From assembly GCF_004364555.1 (NCBI RefSeq), contig NZ_SOAM01000002.1, positions 620,001-684,000 on the forward strand: DNA of 64,000 nt. The letters are read 5' to 3'. This document shows positions 40,721 through 49,457 of the stretch, one piece after another (the stretch's first letter is position 1; the number at the start of each line of letters is the position of its first letter). Both the position numbers and the translations under genes were made by a program. The DNA is from Amnibacterium kyonggiense. Lineage in GTDB: Bacteria; Actinomycetota; Actinomycetes; Actinomycetales; Microbacteriaceae. The notes beneath the pieces were generated by a model. That model was given only the letters and a program-made list of their open reading frames with translations, ran no database searches and was not told the origin of the DNA.

Positions 40721-42565
40721 ATGGCTGGAGCACCCGACCGCGACGAGGTGGACGGCGACGCCTGGACCGTCGTGCAGGACGTGATCGGGCCGCTGGACGG
40801 CGGCGTCGACGGCGATGCGCTCTATGCGACCGGTGCCCGCTTCGGCGCGCCCGTCCCCACGGGGTCCGGCGTGCGCGCCCGCCTGCTCGTCCCCGCCGGC
40901 GGCACCGCGTCCTTCGGCGCGTACTTCAACGCCTTCCCGGCCGCGGTGTGGCGGAGCGCCACCGCCGCCACCGCCGTGCGCCTCCGGCTCCGGCTGAGCG
41001 GGCCGGCCGCGGTGACGCTCCTGCGCTCGGACGCGCGGGGCGCGACGGCGCTCCGCGAGGAGCACGCGGTCGGCGACGACGGGCTGCTCGCGGTGACGAC
41101 GCCGCTCGGCGGCGCGACGGGCGGGTTCGTGTGGTTCGAGATCGCGGCCGCCGAGGAGGTCGAGGTCCTCGAGGGCTCGTGGGCCGTCGATGCCGTGCCG
41201 CTGCGCGGCGGCCGCGCGGTGCTCGGCATGCCGACGATGGACCGCGGCCCCTTCGTCGCCGCGAACCTCCGGCGGCTCGCCTCCGCCCCCGAGCTCCTCC
41301 GCCGCGTCCGGCGGATCGTGGTCGTCGACCAGGGCGGCTCCCCCGTCGCCGACGACCCGGCGGTCGCCGCGGCCGCAGACGACCTCGGTGACGTCGTTCG
41401 CCTCCTCCGGCAGGCGAACCTCGGGGGCTCCGGCGGGTACTCGCGGATCCTGCAGGAGGCGCTCGCCGAGCAGGGCGCCGACGTCGCGGTGTTCCTCGAC
41501 GACGACATCCAGATCGAGCCCGCGTCGCTGCTGCGGTCCATCGCTTTCGGGCGGCTCACGGGCCGGCCGACGATCGTCGGCGGGCAGATGCTCGACCTCG
41601 GCGAGCCCGGCACGGTCCAGGCCGCGGCGGAGCGGGTGGTGCGGAGCACCTTCTGGTGGGCCGCCGCCGACGAGCGCACCTCGACCCACGACCACGTCGC
41701 GACCCCGCTGCCGTCCGCACCGTGGGTGCACGAGCGCCGCGACGCCGACTACAACGGCTGGTGGATGTGCCAGTTCCCGCTCGAGACCGTGCGGCGGATC
41801 GGCCTCGTGCTGCCGCTGTTCCTGAAGTGGGACGACGCCGAGTACAGCCTCCGCGCCGCGGGGATCGGCGTGCCGACCGTGAGCCTCCCCGGCGCGGCGG
41901 TGTGGCACGTGGCGTTCCGGACGAAGGACGACTCGATCGAGTGGCAGGCGTTCTTCCACGCCCGCAACCGCGTCGTCGTGGCGATGCTGCACGGCGGCCG
42001 GGCGGCGGCGGTCGCCGGGTACAGCCTCGCGCTCGACGTGAAGCAGCTGCTGGCGAAGCAGTACCCGGCCGCGCGGCTGCGGCACGCGGGCATCCGCGCC
42101 GCGCTCGACGGACCGGACGCGCTGGAGCGGCGGGACGACCTGGCCCGCGCCCGGGCGATCGCGGCGGCCGAGCCGGCTCTGCCGCGCCTCCCCCGCGAGG
42201 CGTGCGACGGCGTCCGCGCGGTGCGCCCTCGGCTCCGGGCGCCGAGTGGCGCCGACCTGGGGACGTGGGCCGCTCGGACCGCACTGCAGCAGCTGCTCCG
42301 CGGAGCGTCGGGCCCGATCGTGCGCGTGCCCCGCGCGGACTGGTGGGTGCTCGCCCGCTTCGGGCGTGTGCTCGCGCCGACCGCGGACGGCGAGGCACTG
42401 CTGCGCTTCGACACGGATCGGCGCGCGCTGGCCGCCGGTCTGCTCGAGTCCTTCGCGCTGCACCTCCGGCTGGTGCTGCAGTGGGACCGGACCGCCGCCG
42501 CCTACCGGCGCGCGGCGGTCGACCTCGCGTCGCCGGAGGCCTGGCGCCGCCGCTTCACCGCCTGA
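40721..42565 (+). CDS. GlfT2-like galactofuranosyl/glycan glycosyltransferase
   Basis: A 614-residue protein with the layout of GlfT2, the mycobacterial galactan polymerase: an N-terminal beta-sandwich domain (about 1-160), then a GT-A domain. The metal-binding LDDDI is at 259-263, the acceptor/catalytic WDDAE at 370-374, and a conserved metal His in VWHVAF near 396. The C-terminal ~190 residues are helical. It probably adds galactofuranose or a similar sugar from a UDP-donor to a cell-envelope glycan; the exact sugar is inference. Microbacteriaceae lack the mycolyl-arabinogalactan of mycobacteria, so the acceptor must differ. It is convergent with uvrB. Confidence 0.8.
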   Translation: MAGAPDRDEVDGDAWTVVQDVIGPLDGGVDGDALYATGARFGAPVPTGSGVRARLLVPAGGTASFGAYFNAFPAAVWRSATAATAVRLRLRLSGPAAVTLLRSDARGATALREEHAVGDDGLLAVTTPLGGATGGFVWFEIAAAEEVEVLEGSWAVDAVPLRGGRAVLGMPTMDRGPFVAANLRRLASAPELLRRVRRIVVVDQGGSPVADDPAVAAAADDLGDVVRLLRQANLGGSGGYSRILQEALAEQGADVAVFLDDDIQIEPASLLRSIAFGRLTGRPTIVGGQMLDLGEPGTVQAAAERVVRSTFWWAAADERTSTHDHVATPLPSAPWVHERRDADYNGWWMCQFPLETVRRIGLVLPLFLKWDDAEYSLRAAGIGVPTVSLPGAAVWHVAFRTKDDSIEWQAFFHARNRVVVAMLHGGRAAAVAGYSLALDVKQLLAKQYPAARLRHAGIRAALDGPDALERRDDLARARAIAAAEPALPRLPREACDGVRAVRPRLRAPSGADLGTWAARTALQQLLRGASGPIVRVPRADWWVLARFGRVLAPTADGEALLRFDTDRRALAAGLLESFALHLRLVLQWDRTAAAYRRAAVDLASPEAWRRRFTA

Positions 42566-42593
42566 GCGCCCACGGGCCGGCCGATCGCGGTGG

Positions 42594-44660
42594 TCACACC
42601 AGGTGGCCCGCCTTCGACATCTGGCGGAGCTCGCCCTTCAGCTCGGAGAGCTCGTCGCGGAGGCGGCCGGCGAGCTCGAACTTCAGCTCGCTCGCGGCCT
42701 GGAGCATCTGCGTGTTGAGGTCGGCGATGATCGCCTCCAGCTCCGCCGCGCCGTTGGCGGCGAGGCCCTCGCGGCGGAGGTTCGGCACCGGCGTCTTTTT
42801 GCCGCCCTTGCTGTTCGACAGCATCTGGGCGGTGTCCGCCGCCTCGCGGGCGAGCTGGTCCGTGATGTCCGCGATCTTCTTCCGGAGCGGCTGCGGGTCG
42901 ATCCCGTGGTCGAGGTTGTACTGGACCTGCTTCTCGCGGCGGCGGTTCGTCTCGTCGATCGCGCGGGCCATCGAGTCGGTGATCGTGTCCGCGTACATGT
43001 GGACCTCGCCCGACACGTTGCGGGCGGCGCGGCCGATCGTCTGGATCAGTGACGTCGACGAGCGGAGGAAGCCCTCCTTGTCGGCGTCGAGGATCGCGAC
43101 GAGCGACACCTCCGGCAGGTCGAGGCCCTCGCGCAGCAGGTTGATGCCGATCAGCACGTCGTAGACGCCCTGGCGCAGCTCGGTCAGCAGCTCGACGCGG
43201 CGGAGGGTGTCGACGTCCGCGTGCAGGTAGCGGACGCGGACGCCGGCCTCGCCGAGGAAGTCCGTGAGGTCCTCCGCGCTCTTCTTCGTCAGCGTGGTGA
43301 CGAGCACGCGCTCGTTCTTCTCCGCGCGCTTGCGGATCTCCTCGAGCAGGTCGTCGACGCGCCCCTTCGAGGGCTTGATGACGATCTCCGGGTCGACGAG
43401 GCCGGTCGGGCGGATGATCTGCTCCACGACGCCGTCGGCCATGCCGAGCTCGTAGCGGCCCGGGGTCGCGGAGAGGTACACGGTCTGGCCGACCCGGTCG
43501 GAGAACTCCTCCCACGTCAGCGGCCGGTTGTCGAGCGCGGACGGCAGGCGGAAGCCGTGCTCCACGAGCACGCGCTTGCGGGACGCGTCGCCCTCGTACA
43601 TCGCGCCGATCTGCGGGACGGTCACGTGCGACTCGTCGATGACGGTCAGGAAGTCGTCCGGGAAGTAGTCGAGCAGGCAGTGCGGCGCCTCGCCGGGCTG
43701 GCGGCCGTCGATGTGGCGCGAGTAGTTCTCGATCCCGTTGCAGAACCCGATCTGCTCCATCATCTCGAGGTCGAAGCCGGTGCGCATGCGGAGGCGCTGC
43801 TCCTCGAGCAGCTTGCTCTCGCGCTTCAGCACGCCGAGCCGGTCGTCGAGCTCCTCGCGGATCGTCCCCATGGCGCGCTGCATCGTCGCCGGGCTCGCGG
43901 CGTAGTGCGTCGCGGGGAAGATCGAGACCGCGTCGAGCTTCGCCAGCACCTCGCCGGTGAGGGGGTGGAGGGAGTACAGCGCCTCGACCTCGTCCCCGAA
44001 CATCTCGACGCGGACCGCGTGCTCCTCGTACACCGGGATGATCTCGATCGTGTCGCCGCGCACGCGGAACCGACCGCGGGAGAAGTCGAAGTCGTTCCGC
44101 TGGTACTGCATGCCGATGAAGCCGCGGATGAGCGCGTCGCGGCTGATCCGCTGGCCCACCTGCAGCGCGACCATCGCCTCCAGGTACTCCTCCGCCGCGC
44201 CGAGGCCGTAGATGCAGGACACGGTCGACACGACGACGACGTCACGGCGGCTGAGCAGCGAGTTCGTGGTCGAGTGCCGGAGGCGCTCGACCTCCGCGTT
44301 GATCGACGAGTCCTTCTCGATGAAGGTGTCCGTCTGCGGGACGTACGCCTCGGGCTGGTAGTAGTCGTAGTACGAGACGAAGTACTCGACCGCGTTGTTC
44401 GGGAGCAGCTCGCGGAACTCGTTCGCGAGCTGCGCGGCGAGGGTCTTGTTGTGCGCGAGGACCAGCGTCGGGCGCTGCACCTGCTCGATGAGCCACGCGG
44501 TGGTCGCGGACTTGCCGGTGCCCGTCGCGCCGAGCAGCACGATGTCCGGCTCACCGGCCTTGACCCGGCGCGCGAGGTCGGCGATGGCCGTGGGCTGGTC
44601 GCCGCTCGGGGTGTACTCGCTGATCACCTCGAAGGGGCGGACGGCACGCGTGGGTCGCAT
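42594..44660 (-). CDS. uvrB: Excinuclease ABC subunit B
   Basis: A 688-residue UvrB, the helicase-like subunit that verifies damage and loads UvrC. Walker A is [11 protein letters not shown] (about 40-50), the beta-hairpin region is [21 protein letters not shown], motif II is VIDESHVT, and motif VI is QTIGRAARN. The C-terminal UVR motif that binds UvrC is present near 650-685. The ATG has TAGCGT six bases upstream. It is separated from uvrA-uvrC by the two envelope genes. Confidence 0.98.
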   Translation of the reverse strand: MRPTRAVRPFEVISEYTPSGDQPTAIADLARRVKAGEPDIVLLGATGTGKSATTAWLIEQVQRPTLVLAHNKTLAAQLANEFRELLPNNAVEYFVSYYDYYQPEAYVPQTDTFIEKDSSINAEVERLRHSTTNSLLSRRDVVVVSTVSCIYGLGAAEEYLEAMVALQVGQRISRDALIRGFIGMQYQRNDFDFSRGRFRVRGDTIEIIPVYEEHAVRVEMFGDEVEALYSLHPLTGEVLAKLDAVSIFPATHYAASPATMQRAMGTIREELDDRLGVLKRESKLLEEQRLRMRTGFDLEMMEQIGFCNGIENYSRHIDGRQPGEAPHCLLDYFPDDFLTVIDESHVTVPQIGAMYEGDASRKRVLVEHGFRLPSALDNRPLTWEEFSDRVGQTVYLSATPGRYELGMADGVVEQIIRPTGLVDPEIVIKPSKGRVDDLLEEIRKRAEKNERVLVTTLTKKSAEDLTDFLGEAGVRVRYLHADVDTLRRVELLTELRQGVYDVLIGINLLREGLDLPEVSLVAILDADKEGFLRSSTSLIQTIGRAARNVSGEVHMYADTITDSMARAIDETNRRREKQVQYNLDHGIDPQPLRKKIADITDQLAREAADTAQMLSNSKGGKKTPVPNLRREGLAANGAAELEAIIADLNTQMLQAASELKFELAGRLRDELSELKGELRQMSKAGHLV

Positions 44661-44666
44661 GCCATA

Positions 44667-44672
44667 ACGCTA
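44667..44672 (-). promoter_or_regulatory. -10 element of uvrB
   Basis: TAGCGT on the minus strand, 6 bases before the uvrB ATG. It is 28 bases from the divergent exporter -10. Confidence 0.5.
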
Positions 44673-44700
44673 CGTCCGGGGTCCGACAGCGCGGCGCGCT

Positions 44701-44706
44701 TACGCT
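44701..44706 (+). promoter_or_regulatory. -10 element of the EamA exporter gene
   Basis: TACGCT, 6 bases before the GTG at 44713; leaderless spacing. Confidence 0.5.
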
Positions 44707-44712
44707 GCAGGC

Positions 44713-45609
44713 GTGCAGACGGGGAGGACGCCGCCCCGCCCGGGTCGCGAGGGCGCCGGTCCCGTCGCCGCCGTGGCGTTCAGCGCCTCCTCCGTCCAGG
44801 CCGGCGCCGCGTTCGGCGCGACCCTCTTCCCGCTGATCGGCCCGTTCGGCGTGACGGGCATGCGCCAGCTCGTGTCCGCGGTCGCGCTGCTGGCGATCGC
44901 CCGGCCGCCGCTGCTGCGACTGGGGCTCCGGCGGCTGCTGCCCGCCGTGCTGCTCGGGGTCGTGCTCGTCGGGATGAACTTCACGCTCTACTCGGCCGTG
45001 CAGCGCATCGGCCTCGGGCTCGGCGTCACCGTCGAGTTCCTCGGTCCCCTCGGGGTCGCGCTGCTCGGCGCCCGCGGCGGCGGGGCGCGGGCGGCCGCCG
45101 CGCGGGCCGGGTGCGGTGCGCTCGCGCTGATCGGCGTCGTGCTCATCACCGATCCGCTGACGGGCGCGCGGGTGGACGTGATCGGACTCGCGTTCGGCGC
45201 CGCCGCCGCGATCCTCTGGGCGGCCTACATCCTGCTCAGCGAGCGGGCGGGCGCCCTGCCCGGCGTCACCGGCACGGCCGTCGCCGGGCTCACGGGCACC
45301 GTGCTGACCCTGCCGGTGCTCGTGCTCCTCCTGCTCGCGGTGCCGCGGGAGGCCCTGCCGCACGTCCTGCTGATCGGCGCGATCACCGGGGTGCTGTCGA
45401 GCGCCCTGCCGTACTCGATCGACCTGATCGTGCTCCGGCGGATGCCGCGATCGCTGTTCGGGATGCTGCAGAGCCTGCACCCCGTCGCCGCAGCCGTGTT
45501 CGGCCTGGTCGTCCTGCACCAGCTGCTCGGCCCGGTCCAGGTCGGCGGGATCGCCGCGGTCTGCGCCGCGAACGTGCTGGCGGTGCTCGTCGCCCGCCGC
45601 GCGCGCTGA
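44713..45609 (+). CDS. EamA/RhtA-like drug/metabolite exporter
   Basis: A 298-residue inner-membrane protein with about ten spans arranged as two EamA repeats (about 20-140 and 155-290). It resembles RhtA-type threonine/homoserine exporters (MNFTLYSAVQRIGLGLGVTVEFLGPLGVALL; ALPYSIDLIVLRRMP), but the substrate is not readable from sequence. GTG start with a leaderless-type -10. Divergent from uvrB; its stop is four bases from the convergent coaE stop. Confidence 0.82.
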   Translation: MQTGRTPPRPGREGAGPVAAVAFSASSVQAGAAFGATLFPLIGPFGVTGMRQLVSAVALLAIARPPLLRLGLRRLLPAVLLGVVLVGMNFTLYSAVQRIGLGLGVTVEFLGPLGVALLGARGGGARAAAARAGCGALALIGVVLITDPLTGARVDVIGLAFGAAAAILWAAYILLSERAGALPGVTGTAVAGLTGTVLTLPVLVLLLLAVPREALPHVLLIGAITGVLSSALPYSIDLIVLRRMPRSLFGMLQSLHPVAAAVFGLVVLHQLLGPVQVGGIAAVCAANVLAVLVARRAR

Positions 45610-45613
45610 GCGC

Positions 45614-46207
45614 TCAGGGGCGCAGGCGGGACCAGAGGGCGTCGGTCTGCGCCAGCGTCCGCTCGAGCGAGCCGCTCGTGTCGACGAGGTCCGTGGCGAG
45701 GGCGCGGCGGTCCTCGTCGGAGAGCTGCGCGGCGACGCGCGCGCGGGCGTCCTCCTCCGTCATGCCCCGCAGCCCGACCAGCCGCTCGATCCGCACGTCG
45801 GCCGGCGCGTCCGCGACCACGATGCGGTCGAACTCGCCCACGCCGCGGGCGTCGATGAGCGGCACGTCGTAGACGACGACCGCGCCCCGGTCCCGCTTGA
45901 AGGCGGCGTCGAAGGCGGCGTGCGAGCGGTGCAGGACGGCCGGGTGGACGATGCCGTTCAGGACGTGGCGGCGCTGCGGGTCGCTGAAGACGATCCGGCC
46001 GAGCGCCGCCCGGTCGAGGGAGCCGTCCTCGCGGAGGACCGCGTCGCCGAAGGCGTCCTGGATCGCCCGGAGCGCAGGCTCGCCCGGTTCCACGACCTCC
46101 CTGGCCAGGGCGTCCGCGTCGACGACGGCGGCGCCGAGCTCGGCGAGGCGGGCGGCGATCGTGGACTTGCCGGACGCGATGCCGCCGGTGAGCGCGATCA
46201 GGGGCAC
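45614..46207 (-). CDS. coaE: Dephospho-CoA kinase
   Basis: A 197-residue P-loop kinase for the last step of coenzyme A synthesis. Walker A is GGIASGKST (about 8-16), followed by [17 protein letters not shown], the FSDPQRRHVLNGIVHP lid region, and YDVPLIDARG. GTG start with TACGCT six bases upstream (leaderless). As is usual in actinobacteria, it lies close to rpsA and uvrB. Confidence 0.95.
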   Translation of the reverse strand: MPLIALTGGIASGKSTIAARLAELGAAVVDADALAREVVEPGEPALRAIQDAFGDAVLREDGSLDRAALGRIVFSDPQRRHVLNGIVHPAVLHRSHAAFDAAFKRDRGAVVVYDVPLIDARGVGEFDRIVVADAPADVRIERLVGLRGMTEEDARARVAAQLSDEDRRALATDLVDTSGSLERTLAQTDALWSRLRP

Positions 46208-46213
46208 GGTTCG

Positions 46214-46219
46214 AGCGTA
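46214..46219 (-). promoter_or_regulatory. -10 element of coaE
   Basis: TACGCT on the minus strand, 6 bases before the GTG at 46207; leaderless spacing. Confidence 0.5.
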
Positions 46220-46323
46220 GGGGTCCGGCCTCGTCGACGGCGACCGTGGGCGAGGCCGAGCACCCGGACGCCCCATCCTGCGGGACCCGCGCGACAGGCC
46301 GGGCCTTCCGCGTGGGATGCTTT

Positions 46324-46336
46324 CTACGGCTCGTAG
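46324..46336. promoter_or_regulatory. Candidate BlaI-type operator
   Basis: Perfect dyad CTACG-GCT-CGTAG, 45 bases before the blaI-like start. BlaI/MecI operators contain TAC/GTA half-sites, so this is a reasonable autoregulatory site. Confidence 0.45.
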
Positions 46337-46381
46337 TCGCTCGTGACCGCACGCGTGCGAGAGCAGTCCTCGGGAGGTCGC

Positions 46382-46738
46382 ATGGAGTCGCTCGGTGAGC
46401 TCGAGCGCACGGCGCTGGAGCAGCTCTGGGACGCCGCCGCGCCGCTGACCCCGGGCGAGCTGCGCGACCGGCTCGCGACCGGCGATCAGCGCGGCCTCGC
46501 GCTGACGACGGTGATGACCGTGCTCAGCCGGCTCGAGAAGAAGGGCTTCGTCGCCCGCGACCGCACCGTCCGGCCGGCGACGTACGCCCCGGTCTCCGCC
46601 CGCGAGGAGTACGTCGCCGAGCTGATGCACGACGCGCTCGGCGCCGCGGGCGACCGCACCGAGGCGTTGGCCCGCTTCGTCGGCCGCGCCAGCGCCGACG
46701 AGACCGCGGCGCTGCGGCGCCTCCTCGGACTCGGTTGA
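46382..46738 (+). CDS. BlaI/MecI/CopY-family transcriptional repressor
   Basis: A 118-residue winged-helix protein: LGELERTALEQLWDAAAPLTPGELRDRL, then the recognition segment LALTTVMTVLSRLEKKGFVARDR, then a C-terminal dimerisation helix. I chose ATG 46382 because GGGAGG lies four bases upstream. Thirteen bases after its stop comes an M56 peptidase gene, the sensor partner in BlaR/BlaI-type systems. In this family the membrane peptidase leads to cleavage or release of the repressor in response to a signal. What it controls besides itself is unknown; no beta-lactamase is nearby. Confidence 0.88.
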   Translation: MESLGELERTALEQLWDAAAPLTPGELRDRLATGDQRGLALTTVMTVLSRLEKKGFVARDRTVRPATYAPVSAREEYVAELMHDALGAAGDRTEALARFVGRASADETAALRRLLGLG

Positions 46739-46751
46739 CCCGAACCCGCCG

Positions 46752-47681
46752 ATGATCCTCGCGGCGTCGCTGCTCGCCGTCCTGGCGGTGCTGCTCGCCT
46801 GGCCGGTGCCGCTCGCGGTCGCGCGGAGCACCTGGCCCGACCGGGCGCCCGGCACCGCCCTGCTGCTCTGGCAGGCGATCGCGCTGGCCGGCGTCCTGTC
46901 CCTGCTCGGATCGCTGCTCGTCGCGGGCCTCGCGCCGTACGGGCCGCACCCGATCGCGGCCCTGCGGGTGCTCACGTCCGACGTCGGGCACGGCGAGATC
47001 CCACCGGCGACCTCCTACGCCTCCGCGCTGGCGCTGGCCGCCGCGGTGCTGCTCGGCGTGCACCTCGTCCTCAACCTCGTGGCGACGGTGATCCGGACGG
47101 AGCGGCAGCGCGCGCGCCACCGCAGCCTGCTGCTCATGCTGAGCGCGCCGATGCCGGAGGCGCCGCGGACGAGGCTGCTCGACGCGACCGCGCCGATCGC
47201 CTACTGCCTGCCGGGCACCGCGAGGAGCCTGACCGTGCTCTCGGCGGGGCTGCTCGACCTGCTCACGGAGCAGGAGGTGCTCGGCGTCGTCGAGCACGAG
47301 CGGGCGCACCTCCGCCAGCATCACGCGCTCGTGCTCGTGGCGTTCCGGGCCTGGCGCATCGCGCTGCCGTGGTTCCCGGTCGCGCGGCGCGCGCAGCACG
47401 CGGTGGGCCTGCTCACCGAGATGCTGGCCGACGACCAGGCGCGCCGGTCGGTGCCCGACCCGGTCCTGGCCCGCGCGATCGTGGTGACGTCCGGCGGCAC
47501 GGGCGGCGAGCCCGTCGAGGACGGGCCGGCGTCGGATCCGGTCTCCGTGGAGCGCCGCGTCCGGCGGCTCGTCTCCCCCGCGCCGATCCCTGCGGGTGTC
47601 CGGATCGCGGTTCCGGTCGCGGCGCTGGCGCTGGTGGTCGTCCCCCCGCTGCTGCTCGCGCTCCCGGCCTTCGCCGGCTGA
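46752..47681 (+). CDS. M56-family (BlaR1-like) membrane metallopeptidase
   Basis: A 309-residue membrane protein with about four spans (near 2-23, 37-61, 89-112 and 283-304). The zinc-binding HERAH motif is at 182-186, preceded by LTEQEVLGVVE, the M48/M56 active site. Unlike staphylococcal BlaR1 it has no penicillin-binding sensor domain at the C-terminus. It pairs with the upstream BlaI-type repressor. Substrate and signal are unknown. Followed by a bidirectional terminator shared with rpsA. Confidence 0.85.
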   Translation: MILAASLLAVLAVLLAWPVPLAVARSTWPDRAPGTALLLWQAIALAGVLSLLGSLLVAGLAPYGPHPIAALRVLTSDVGHGEIPPATSYASALALAAAVLLGVHLVLNLVATVIRTERQRARHRSLLLMLSAPMPEAPRTRLLDATAPIAYCLPGTARSLTVLSAGLLDLLTEQEVLGVVEHERAHLRQHHALVLVAFRAWRIALPWFPVARRAQHAVGLLTEMLADDQARRSVPDPVLARAIVVTSGGTGGEPVEDGPASDPVSVERRVRRLVSPAPIPAGVRIAVPVAALALVVVPPLLLALPAFAG

Positions 47682-47724
47682 GCCGCAGCACCTCGGCGCG
47701 AACGAGGCGGATCGCGCTGGAACG

Positions 47725-47764
47725 CCGGAAGGCGGGCCCTCCGTGAGGAGGACCCGCCTTCCGG
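47725..47764. terminator. Bidirectional terminator between the M56 peptidase gene and rpsA
   Basis: A 12-bp perfect stem CCGGAAGGCGGG / CCCGCCTTCCGG with a 16-base loop between convergent genes. Confidence 0.75.
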
Positions 47765-47778
47765 GTGCGATCGGACGA

Positions 47779-49218
47779 TCAGCGGCTGGCGAGCCGCTCG
47801 CGGAGCGCGGCGAGCGCCTCGTCGTCGGCCAGCACGCCGCCGGAGGACGACTCGCTCGAGAAGGTGTTCTCCGCAGCGGCGGTCGCCTCGTCGGCGAGCT
47901 GCTTCTGGATCTGCGCCTTGTGCGCCTCCCAGCGGGCCTGCGCCGCGGCGTACTCCTGCTCCCACTTGTCGCGCTGCTCCTCGAAGCCCTCGCGCCACTC
48001 GTTGGTCTCCGGGTCGAAGCCCTCGGGGTACTTGTAGTTCCCCTGCTCGTCGTACTCGGTGAGCATGCCGTAGAGCGCCGGGTCGAACTCGGTGCCCTCG
48101 GGGTCCACGTCCTCGTTCGCCTGCTTCAGCGAGAGCGAGATGCGGCGACGCTCGAGGTCGATGTCGATGATCTTGACGAAGACCTCCTCGTTGACCGACA
48201 CGACCTGCTCCGCGAGCTCGACGTGGCGGCTGGACAGCTCGGAGATGTGGACGAGGCCCTCGATGCCGTCCGCGACGCGGACGAACGCGCCGAACGGCAC
48301 GAGCTTCGTGACCTTGCCCGGCGCGACCTGACCGATCGCGTGGGTGCGGGCGAAGACCTGCCACGGGTCCTCCTGCGTCGCCTTCAGCGACAGGGAGACG
48401 CGCTCGCGCTCGAGGTCGACCTCGAGCACCTCGACGGTGACCTCCTGGCCGACCTCGACGACCTCGCTCGCGTGCTCGATGTGCTTCCACGAGAGCTCGG
48501 AGACGTGCACGAGCCCGTCCACGCCGCCCAGGTCGACGAACGCGCCGAAGTTGACGATCGAGGAGACCGTGCCCTTGCGGACCTGGCCCTTGTGCAGGTT
48601 GTTGAGGAACGTGGTGCGGGACTCGGACTGCGTCTGCTCGAGCAGGGCGCGGCGGGAGAGGACCACGTTGTTGCGGTTCTTGTCGAGCTCGAGGATCTTC
48701 GCCTCGAGGCTCTGGCCGAGGTACGGCGTGAGGTCGCGGACGCGGCGCAGCTCGATGAGCGAGGCCGGCAGGAAGCCGCGGAGGCCGATGTCGACGATGA
48801 GGCCGCCCTTGACGACCTCGATGACGGTGCCGGTGACGACGCCGTCCTCCTCCTTGATGCGCTCGACGTCGCCCCAGGCGCGCTCGTACTGCGCGCGCTT
48901 CTTGGAGAGGATCAGGCGGCCTTCCTTGTCCTCCTTCTGGAGGACGAGGGCCTCGACGTTGTCGCCGACGGCGACGACCTCGTTGGGGTCGACGTCGTGC
49001 TTGATCGAGAGCTCGCGCGAGGGGATGACGCCCTCGGTCTTGTAGCCGACGTCGAGGAGGACCTCGTCGCGGTCGATCTTCACGACCGTGCCCTCGATGA
49101 GGTCGCCGTCGTTGAAGAACTTCAGGGTCTTCTCGACCGCGGCCAGGAAGTCCTCTGCAGAGCCGATGTCGTTGATCGCGACCTGCTTGGGGGCCGATGC
49201 GGTCGGTGTGAGAGTCAT
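47779..49218 (-). CDS. rpsA: 30S ribosomal protein S1
   Basis: A 479-residue S1 with four S1/OB repeats (about 35-105, 122-190, 205-280 and 290-365), each with the pattern G-x-V..V..G-F/A-D...GLVH.SE (for example GTVSSIVNFGAFVDLGGVDGLVHVSELSW). It helps mRNAs bind the small subunit. I chose ATG 49218 (MTLTPTASAPKQVAINDIGS), where actinobacterial S1 proteins start; the longer frame is unsupported. The 239-base upstream gap holds a -10-like TAGACT and two perfect palindromes. Confidence 0.97.
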   Translation of the reverse strand: MTLTPTASAPKQVAINDIGSAEDFLAAVEKTLKFFNDGDLIEGTVVKIDRDEVLLDVGYKTEGVIPSRELSIKHDVDPNEVVAVGDNVEALVLQKEDKEGRLILSKKRAQYERAWGDVERIKEEDGVVTGTVIEVVKGGLIVDIGLRGFLPASLIELRRVRDLTPYLGQSLEAKILELDKNRNNVVLSRRALLEQTQSESRTTFLNNLHKGQVRKGTVSSIVNFGAFVDLGGVDGLVHVSELSWKHIEHASEVVEVGQEVTVEVLEVDLERERVSLSLKATQEDPWQVFARTHAIGQVAPGKVTKLVPFGAFVRVADGIEGLVHISELSSRHVELAEQVVSVNEEVFVKIIDIDLERRRISLSLKQANEDVDPEGTEFDPALYGMLTEYDEQGNYKYPEGFDPETNEWREGFEEQRDKWEQEYAAAQARWEAHKAQIQKQLADEATAAAENTFSSESSSGGVLADDEALAALRERLASR

Positions 49219-49304
49219 GGAGTTGATGAGGTGGTTTCGTGTCGGGCCGCGACGTGCCGGATGGCCGCCGCAGCGGAATGCGGATGGAGTTGTGGCGGGT
49301 GGGG

Positions 49305-49318
49305 CGGACCGCGGTCCG
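49305..49318. promoter_or_regulatory. Perfect 14-base palindrome in the rpsA leader
   Basis: CGGACCGCGGTCCG. It lies between the putative rpsA promoter and the start codon, so it is either an operator or an mRNA hairpin. Confidence 0.4.
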
Positions 49319-49339
49319 ACCGGCACCCGACGGTCGGCC

Positions 49340-49355
49340 GGCGGTGATCACCGCC
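49340..49355. promoter_or_regulatory. Perfect 16-base palindrome in the rpsA leader
   Basis: GGCGGTGATCACCGCC, 22 bases from the first palindrome and on the same transcribed leader if the -10 at 49401 is used. Confidence 0.4.
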
Positions 49356-49400
49356 GCCGGACCTGACGCCGCACGACGGAAGTCGCGGACGCGATCCGTC

Positions 49401-49406
49401 AGTCTA
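49401..49406 (-). promoter_or_regulatory. Possible -10 of rpsA
   Basis: TAGACT on the minus strand, about 180 bases before the rpsA ATG. The -35 is not convincing. Confidence 0.35.
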
Positions 49407-49457
49407 CCCGCATTCCCCCGAGCGCGGGACGGTCGTCCGCCGCTTGCGCACCCGCCG

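Noticed and set aside
39351-44712. SOS (LexA) boxes upstream of uvrA and uvrB
   Set aside because: I looked for the actinobacterial GAAC-N4-GTTC type dyad in both upstream regions and found none.
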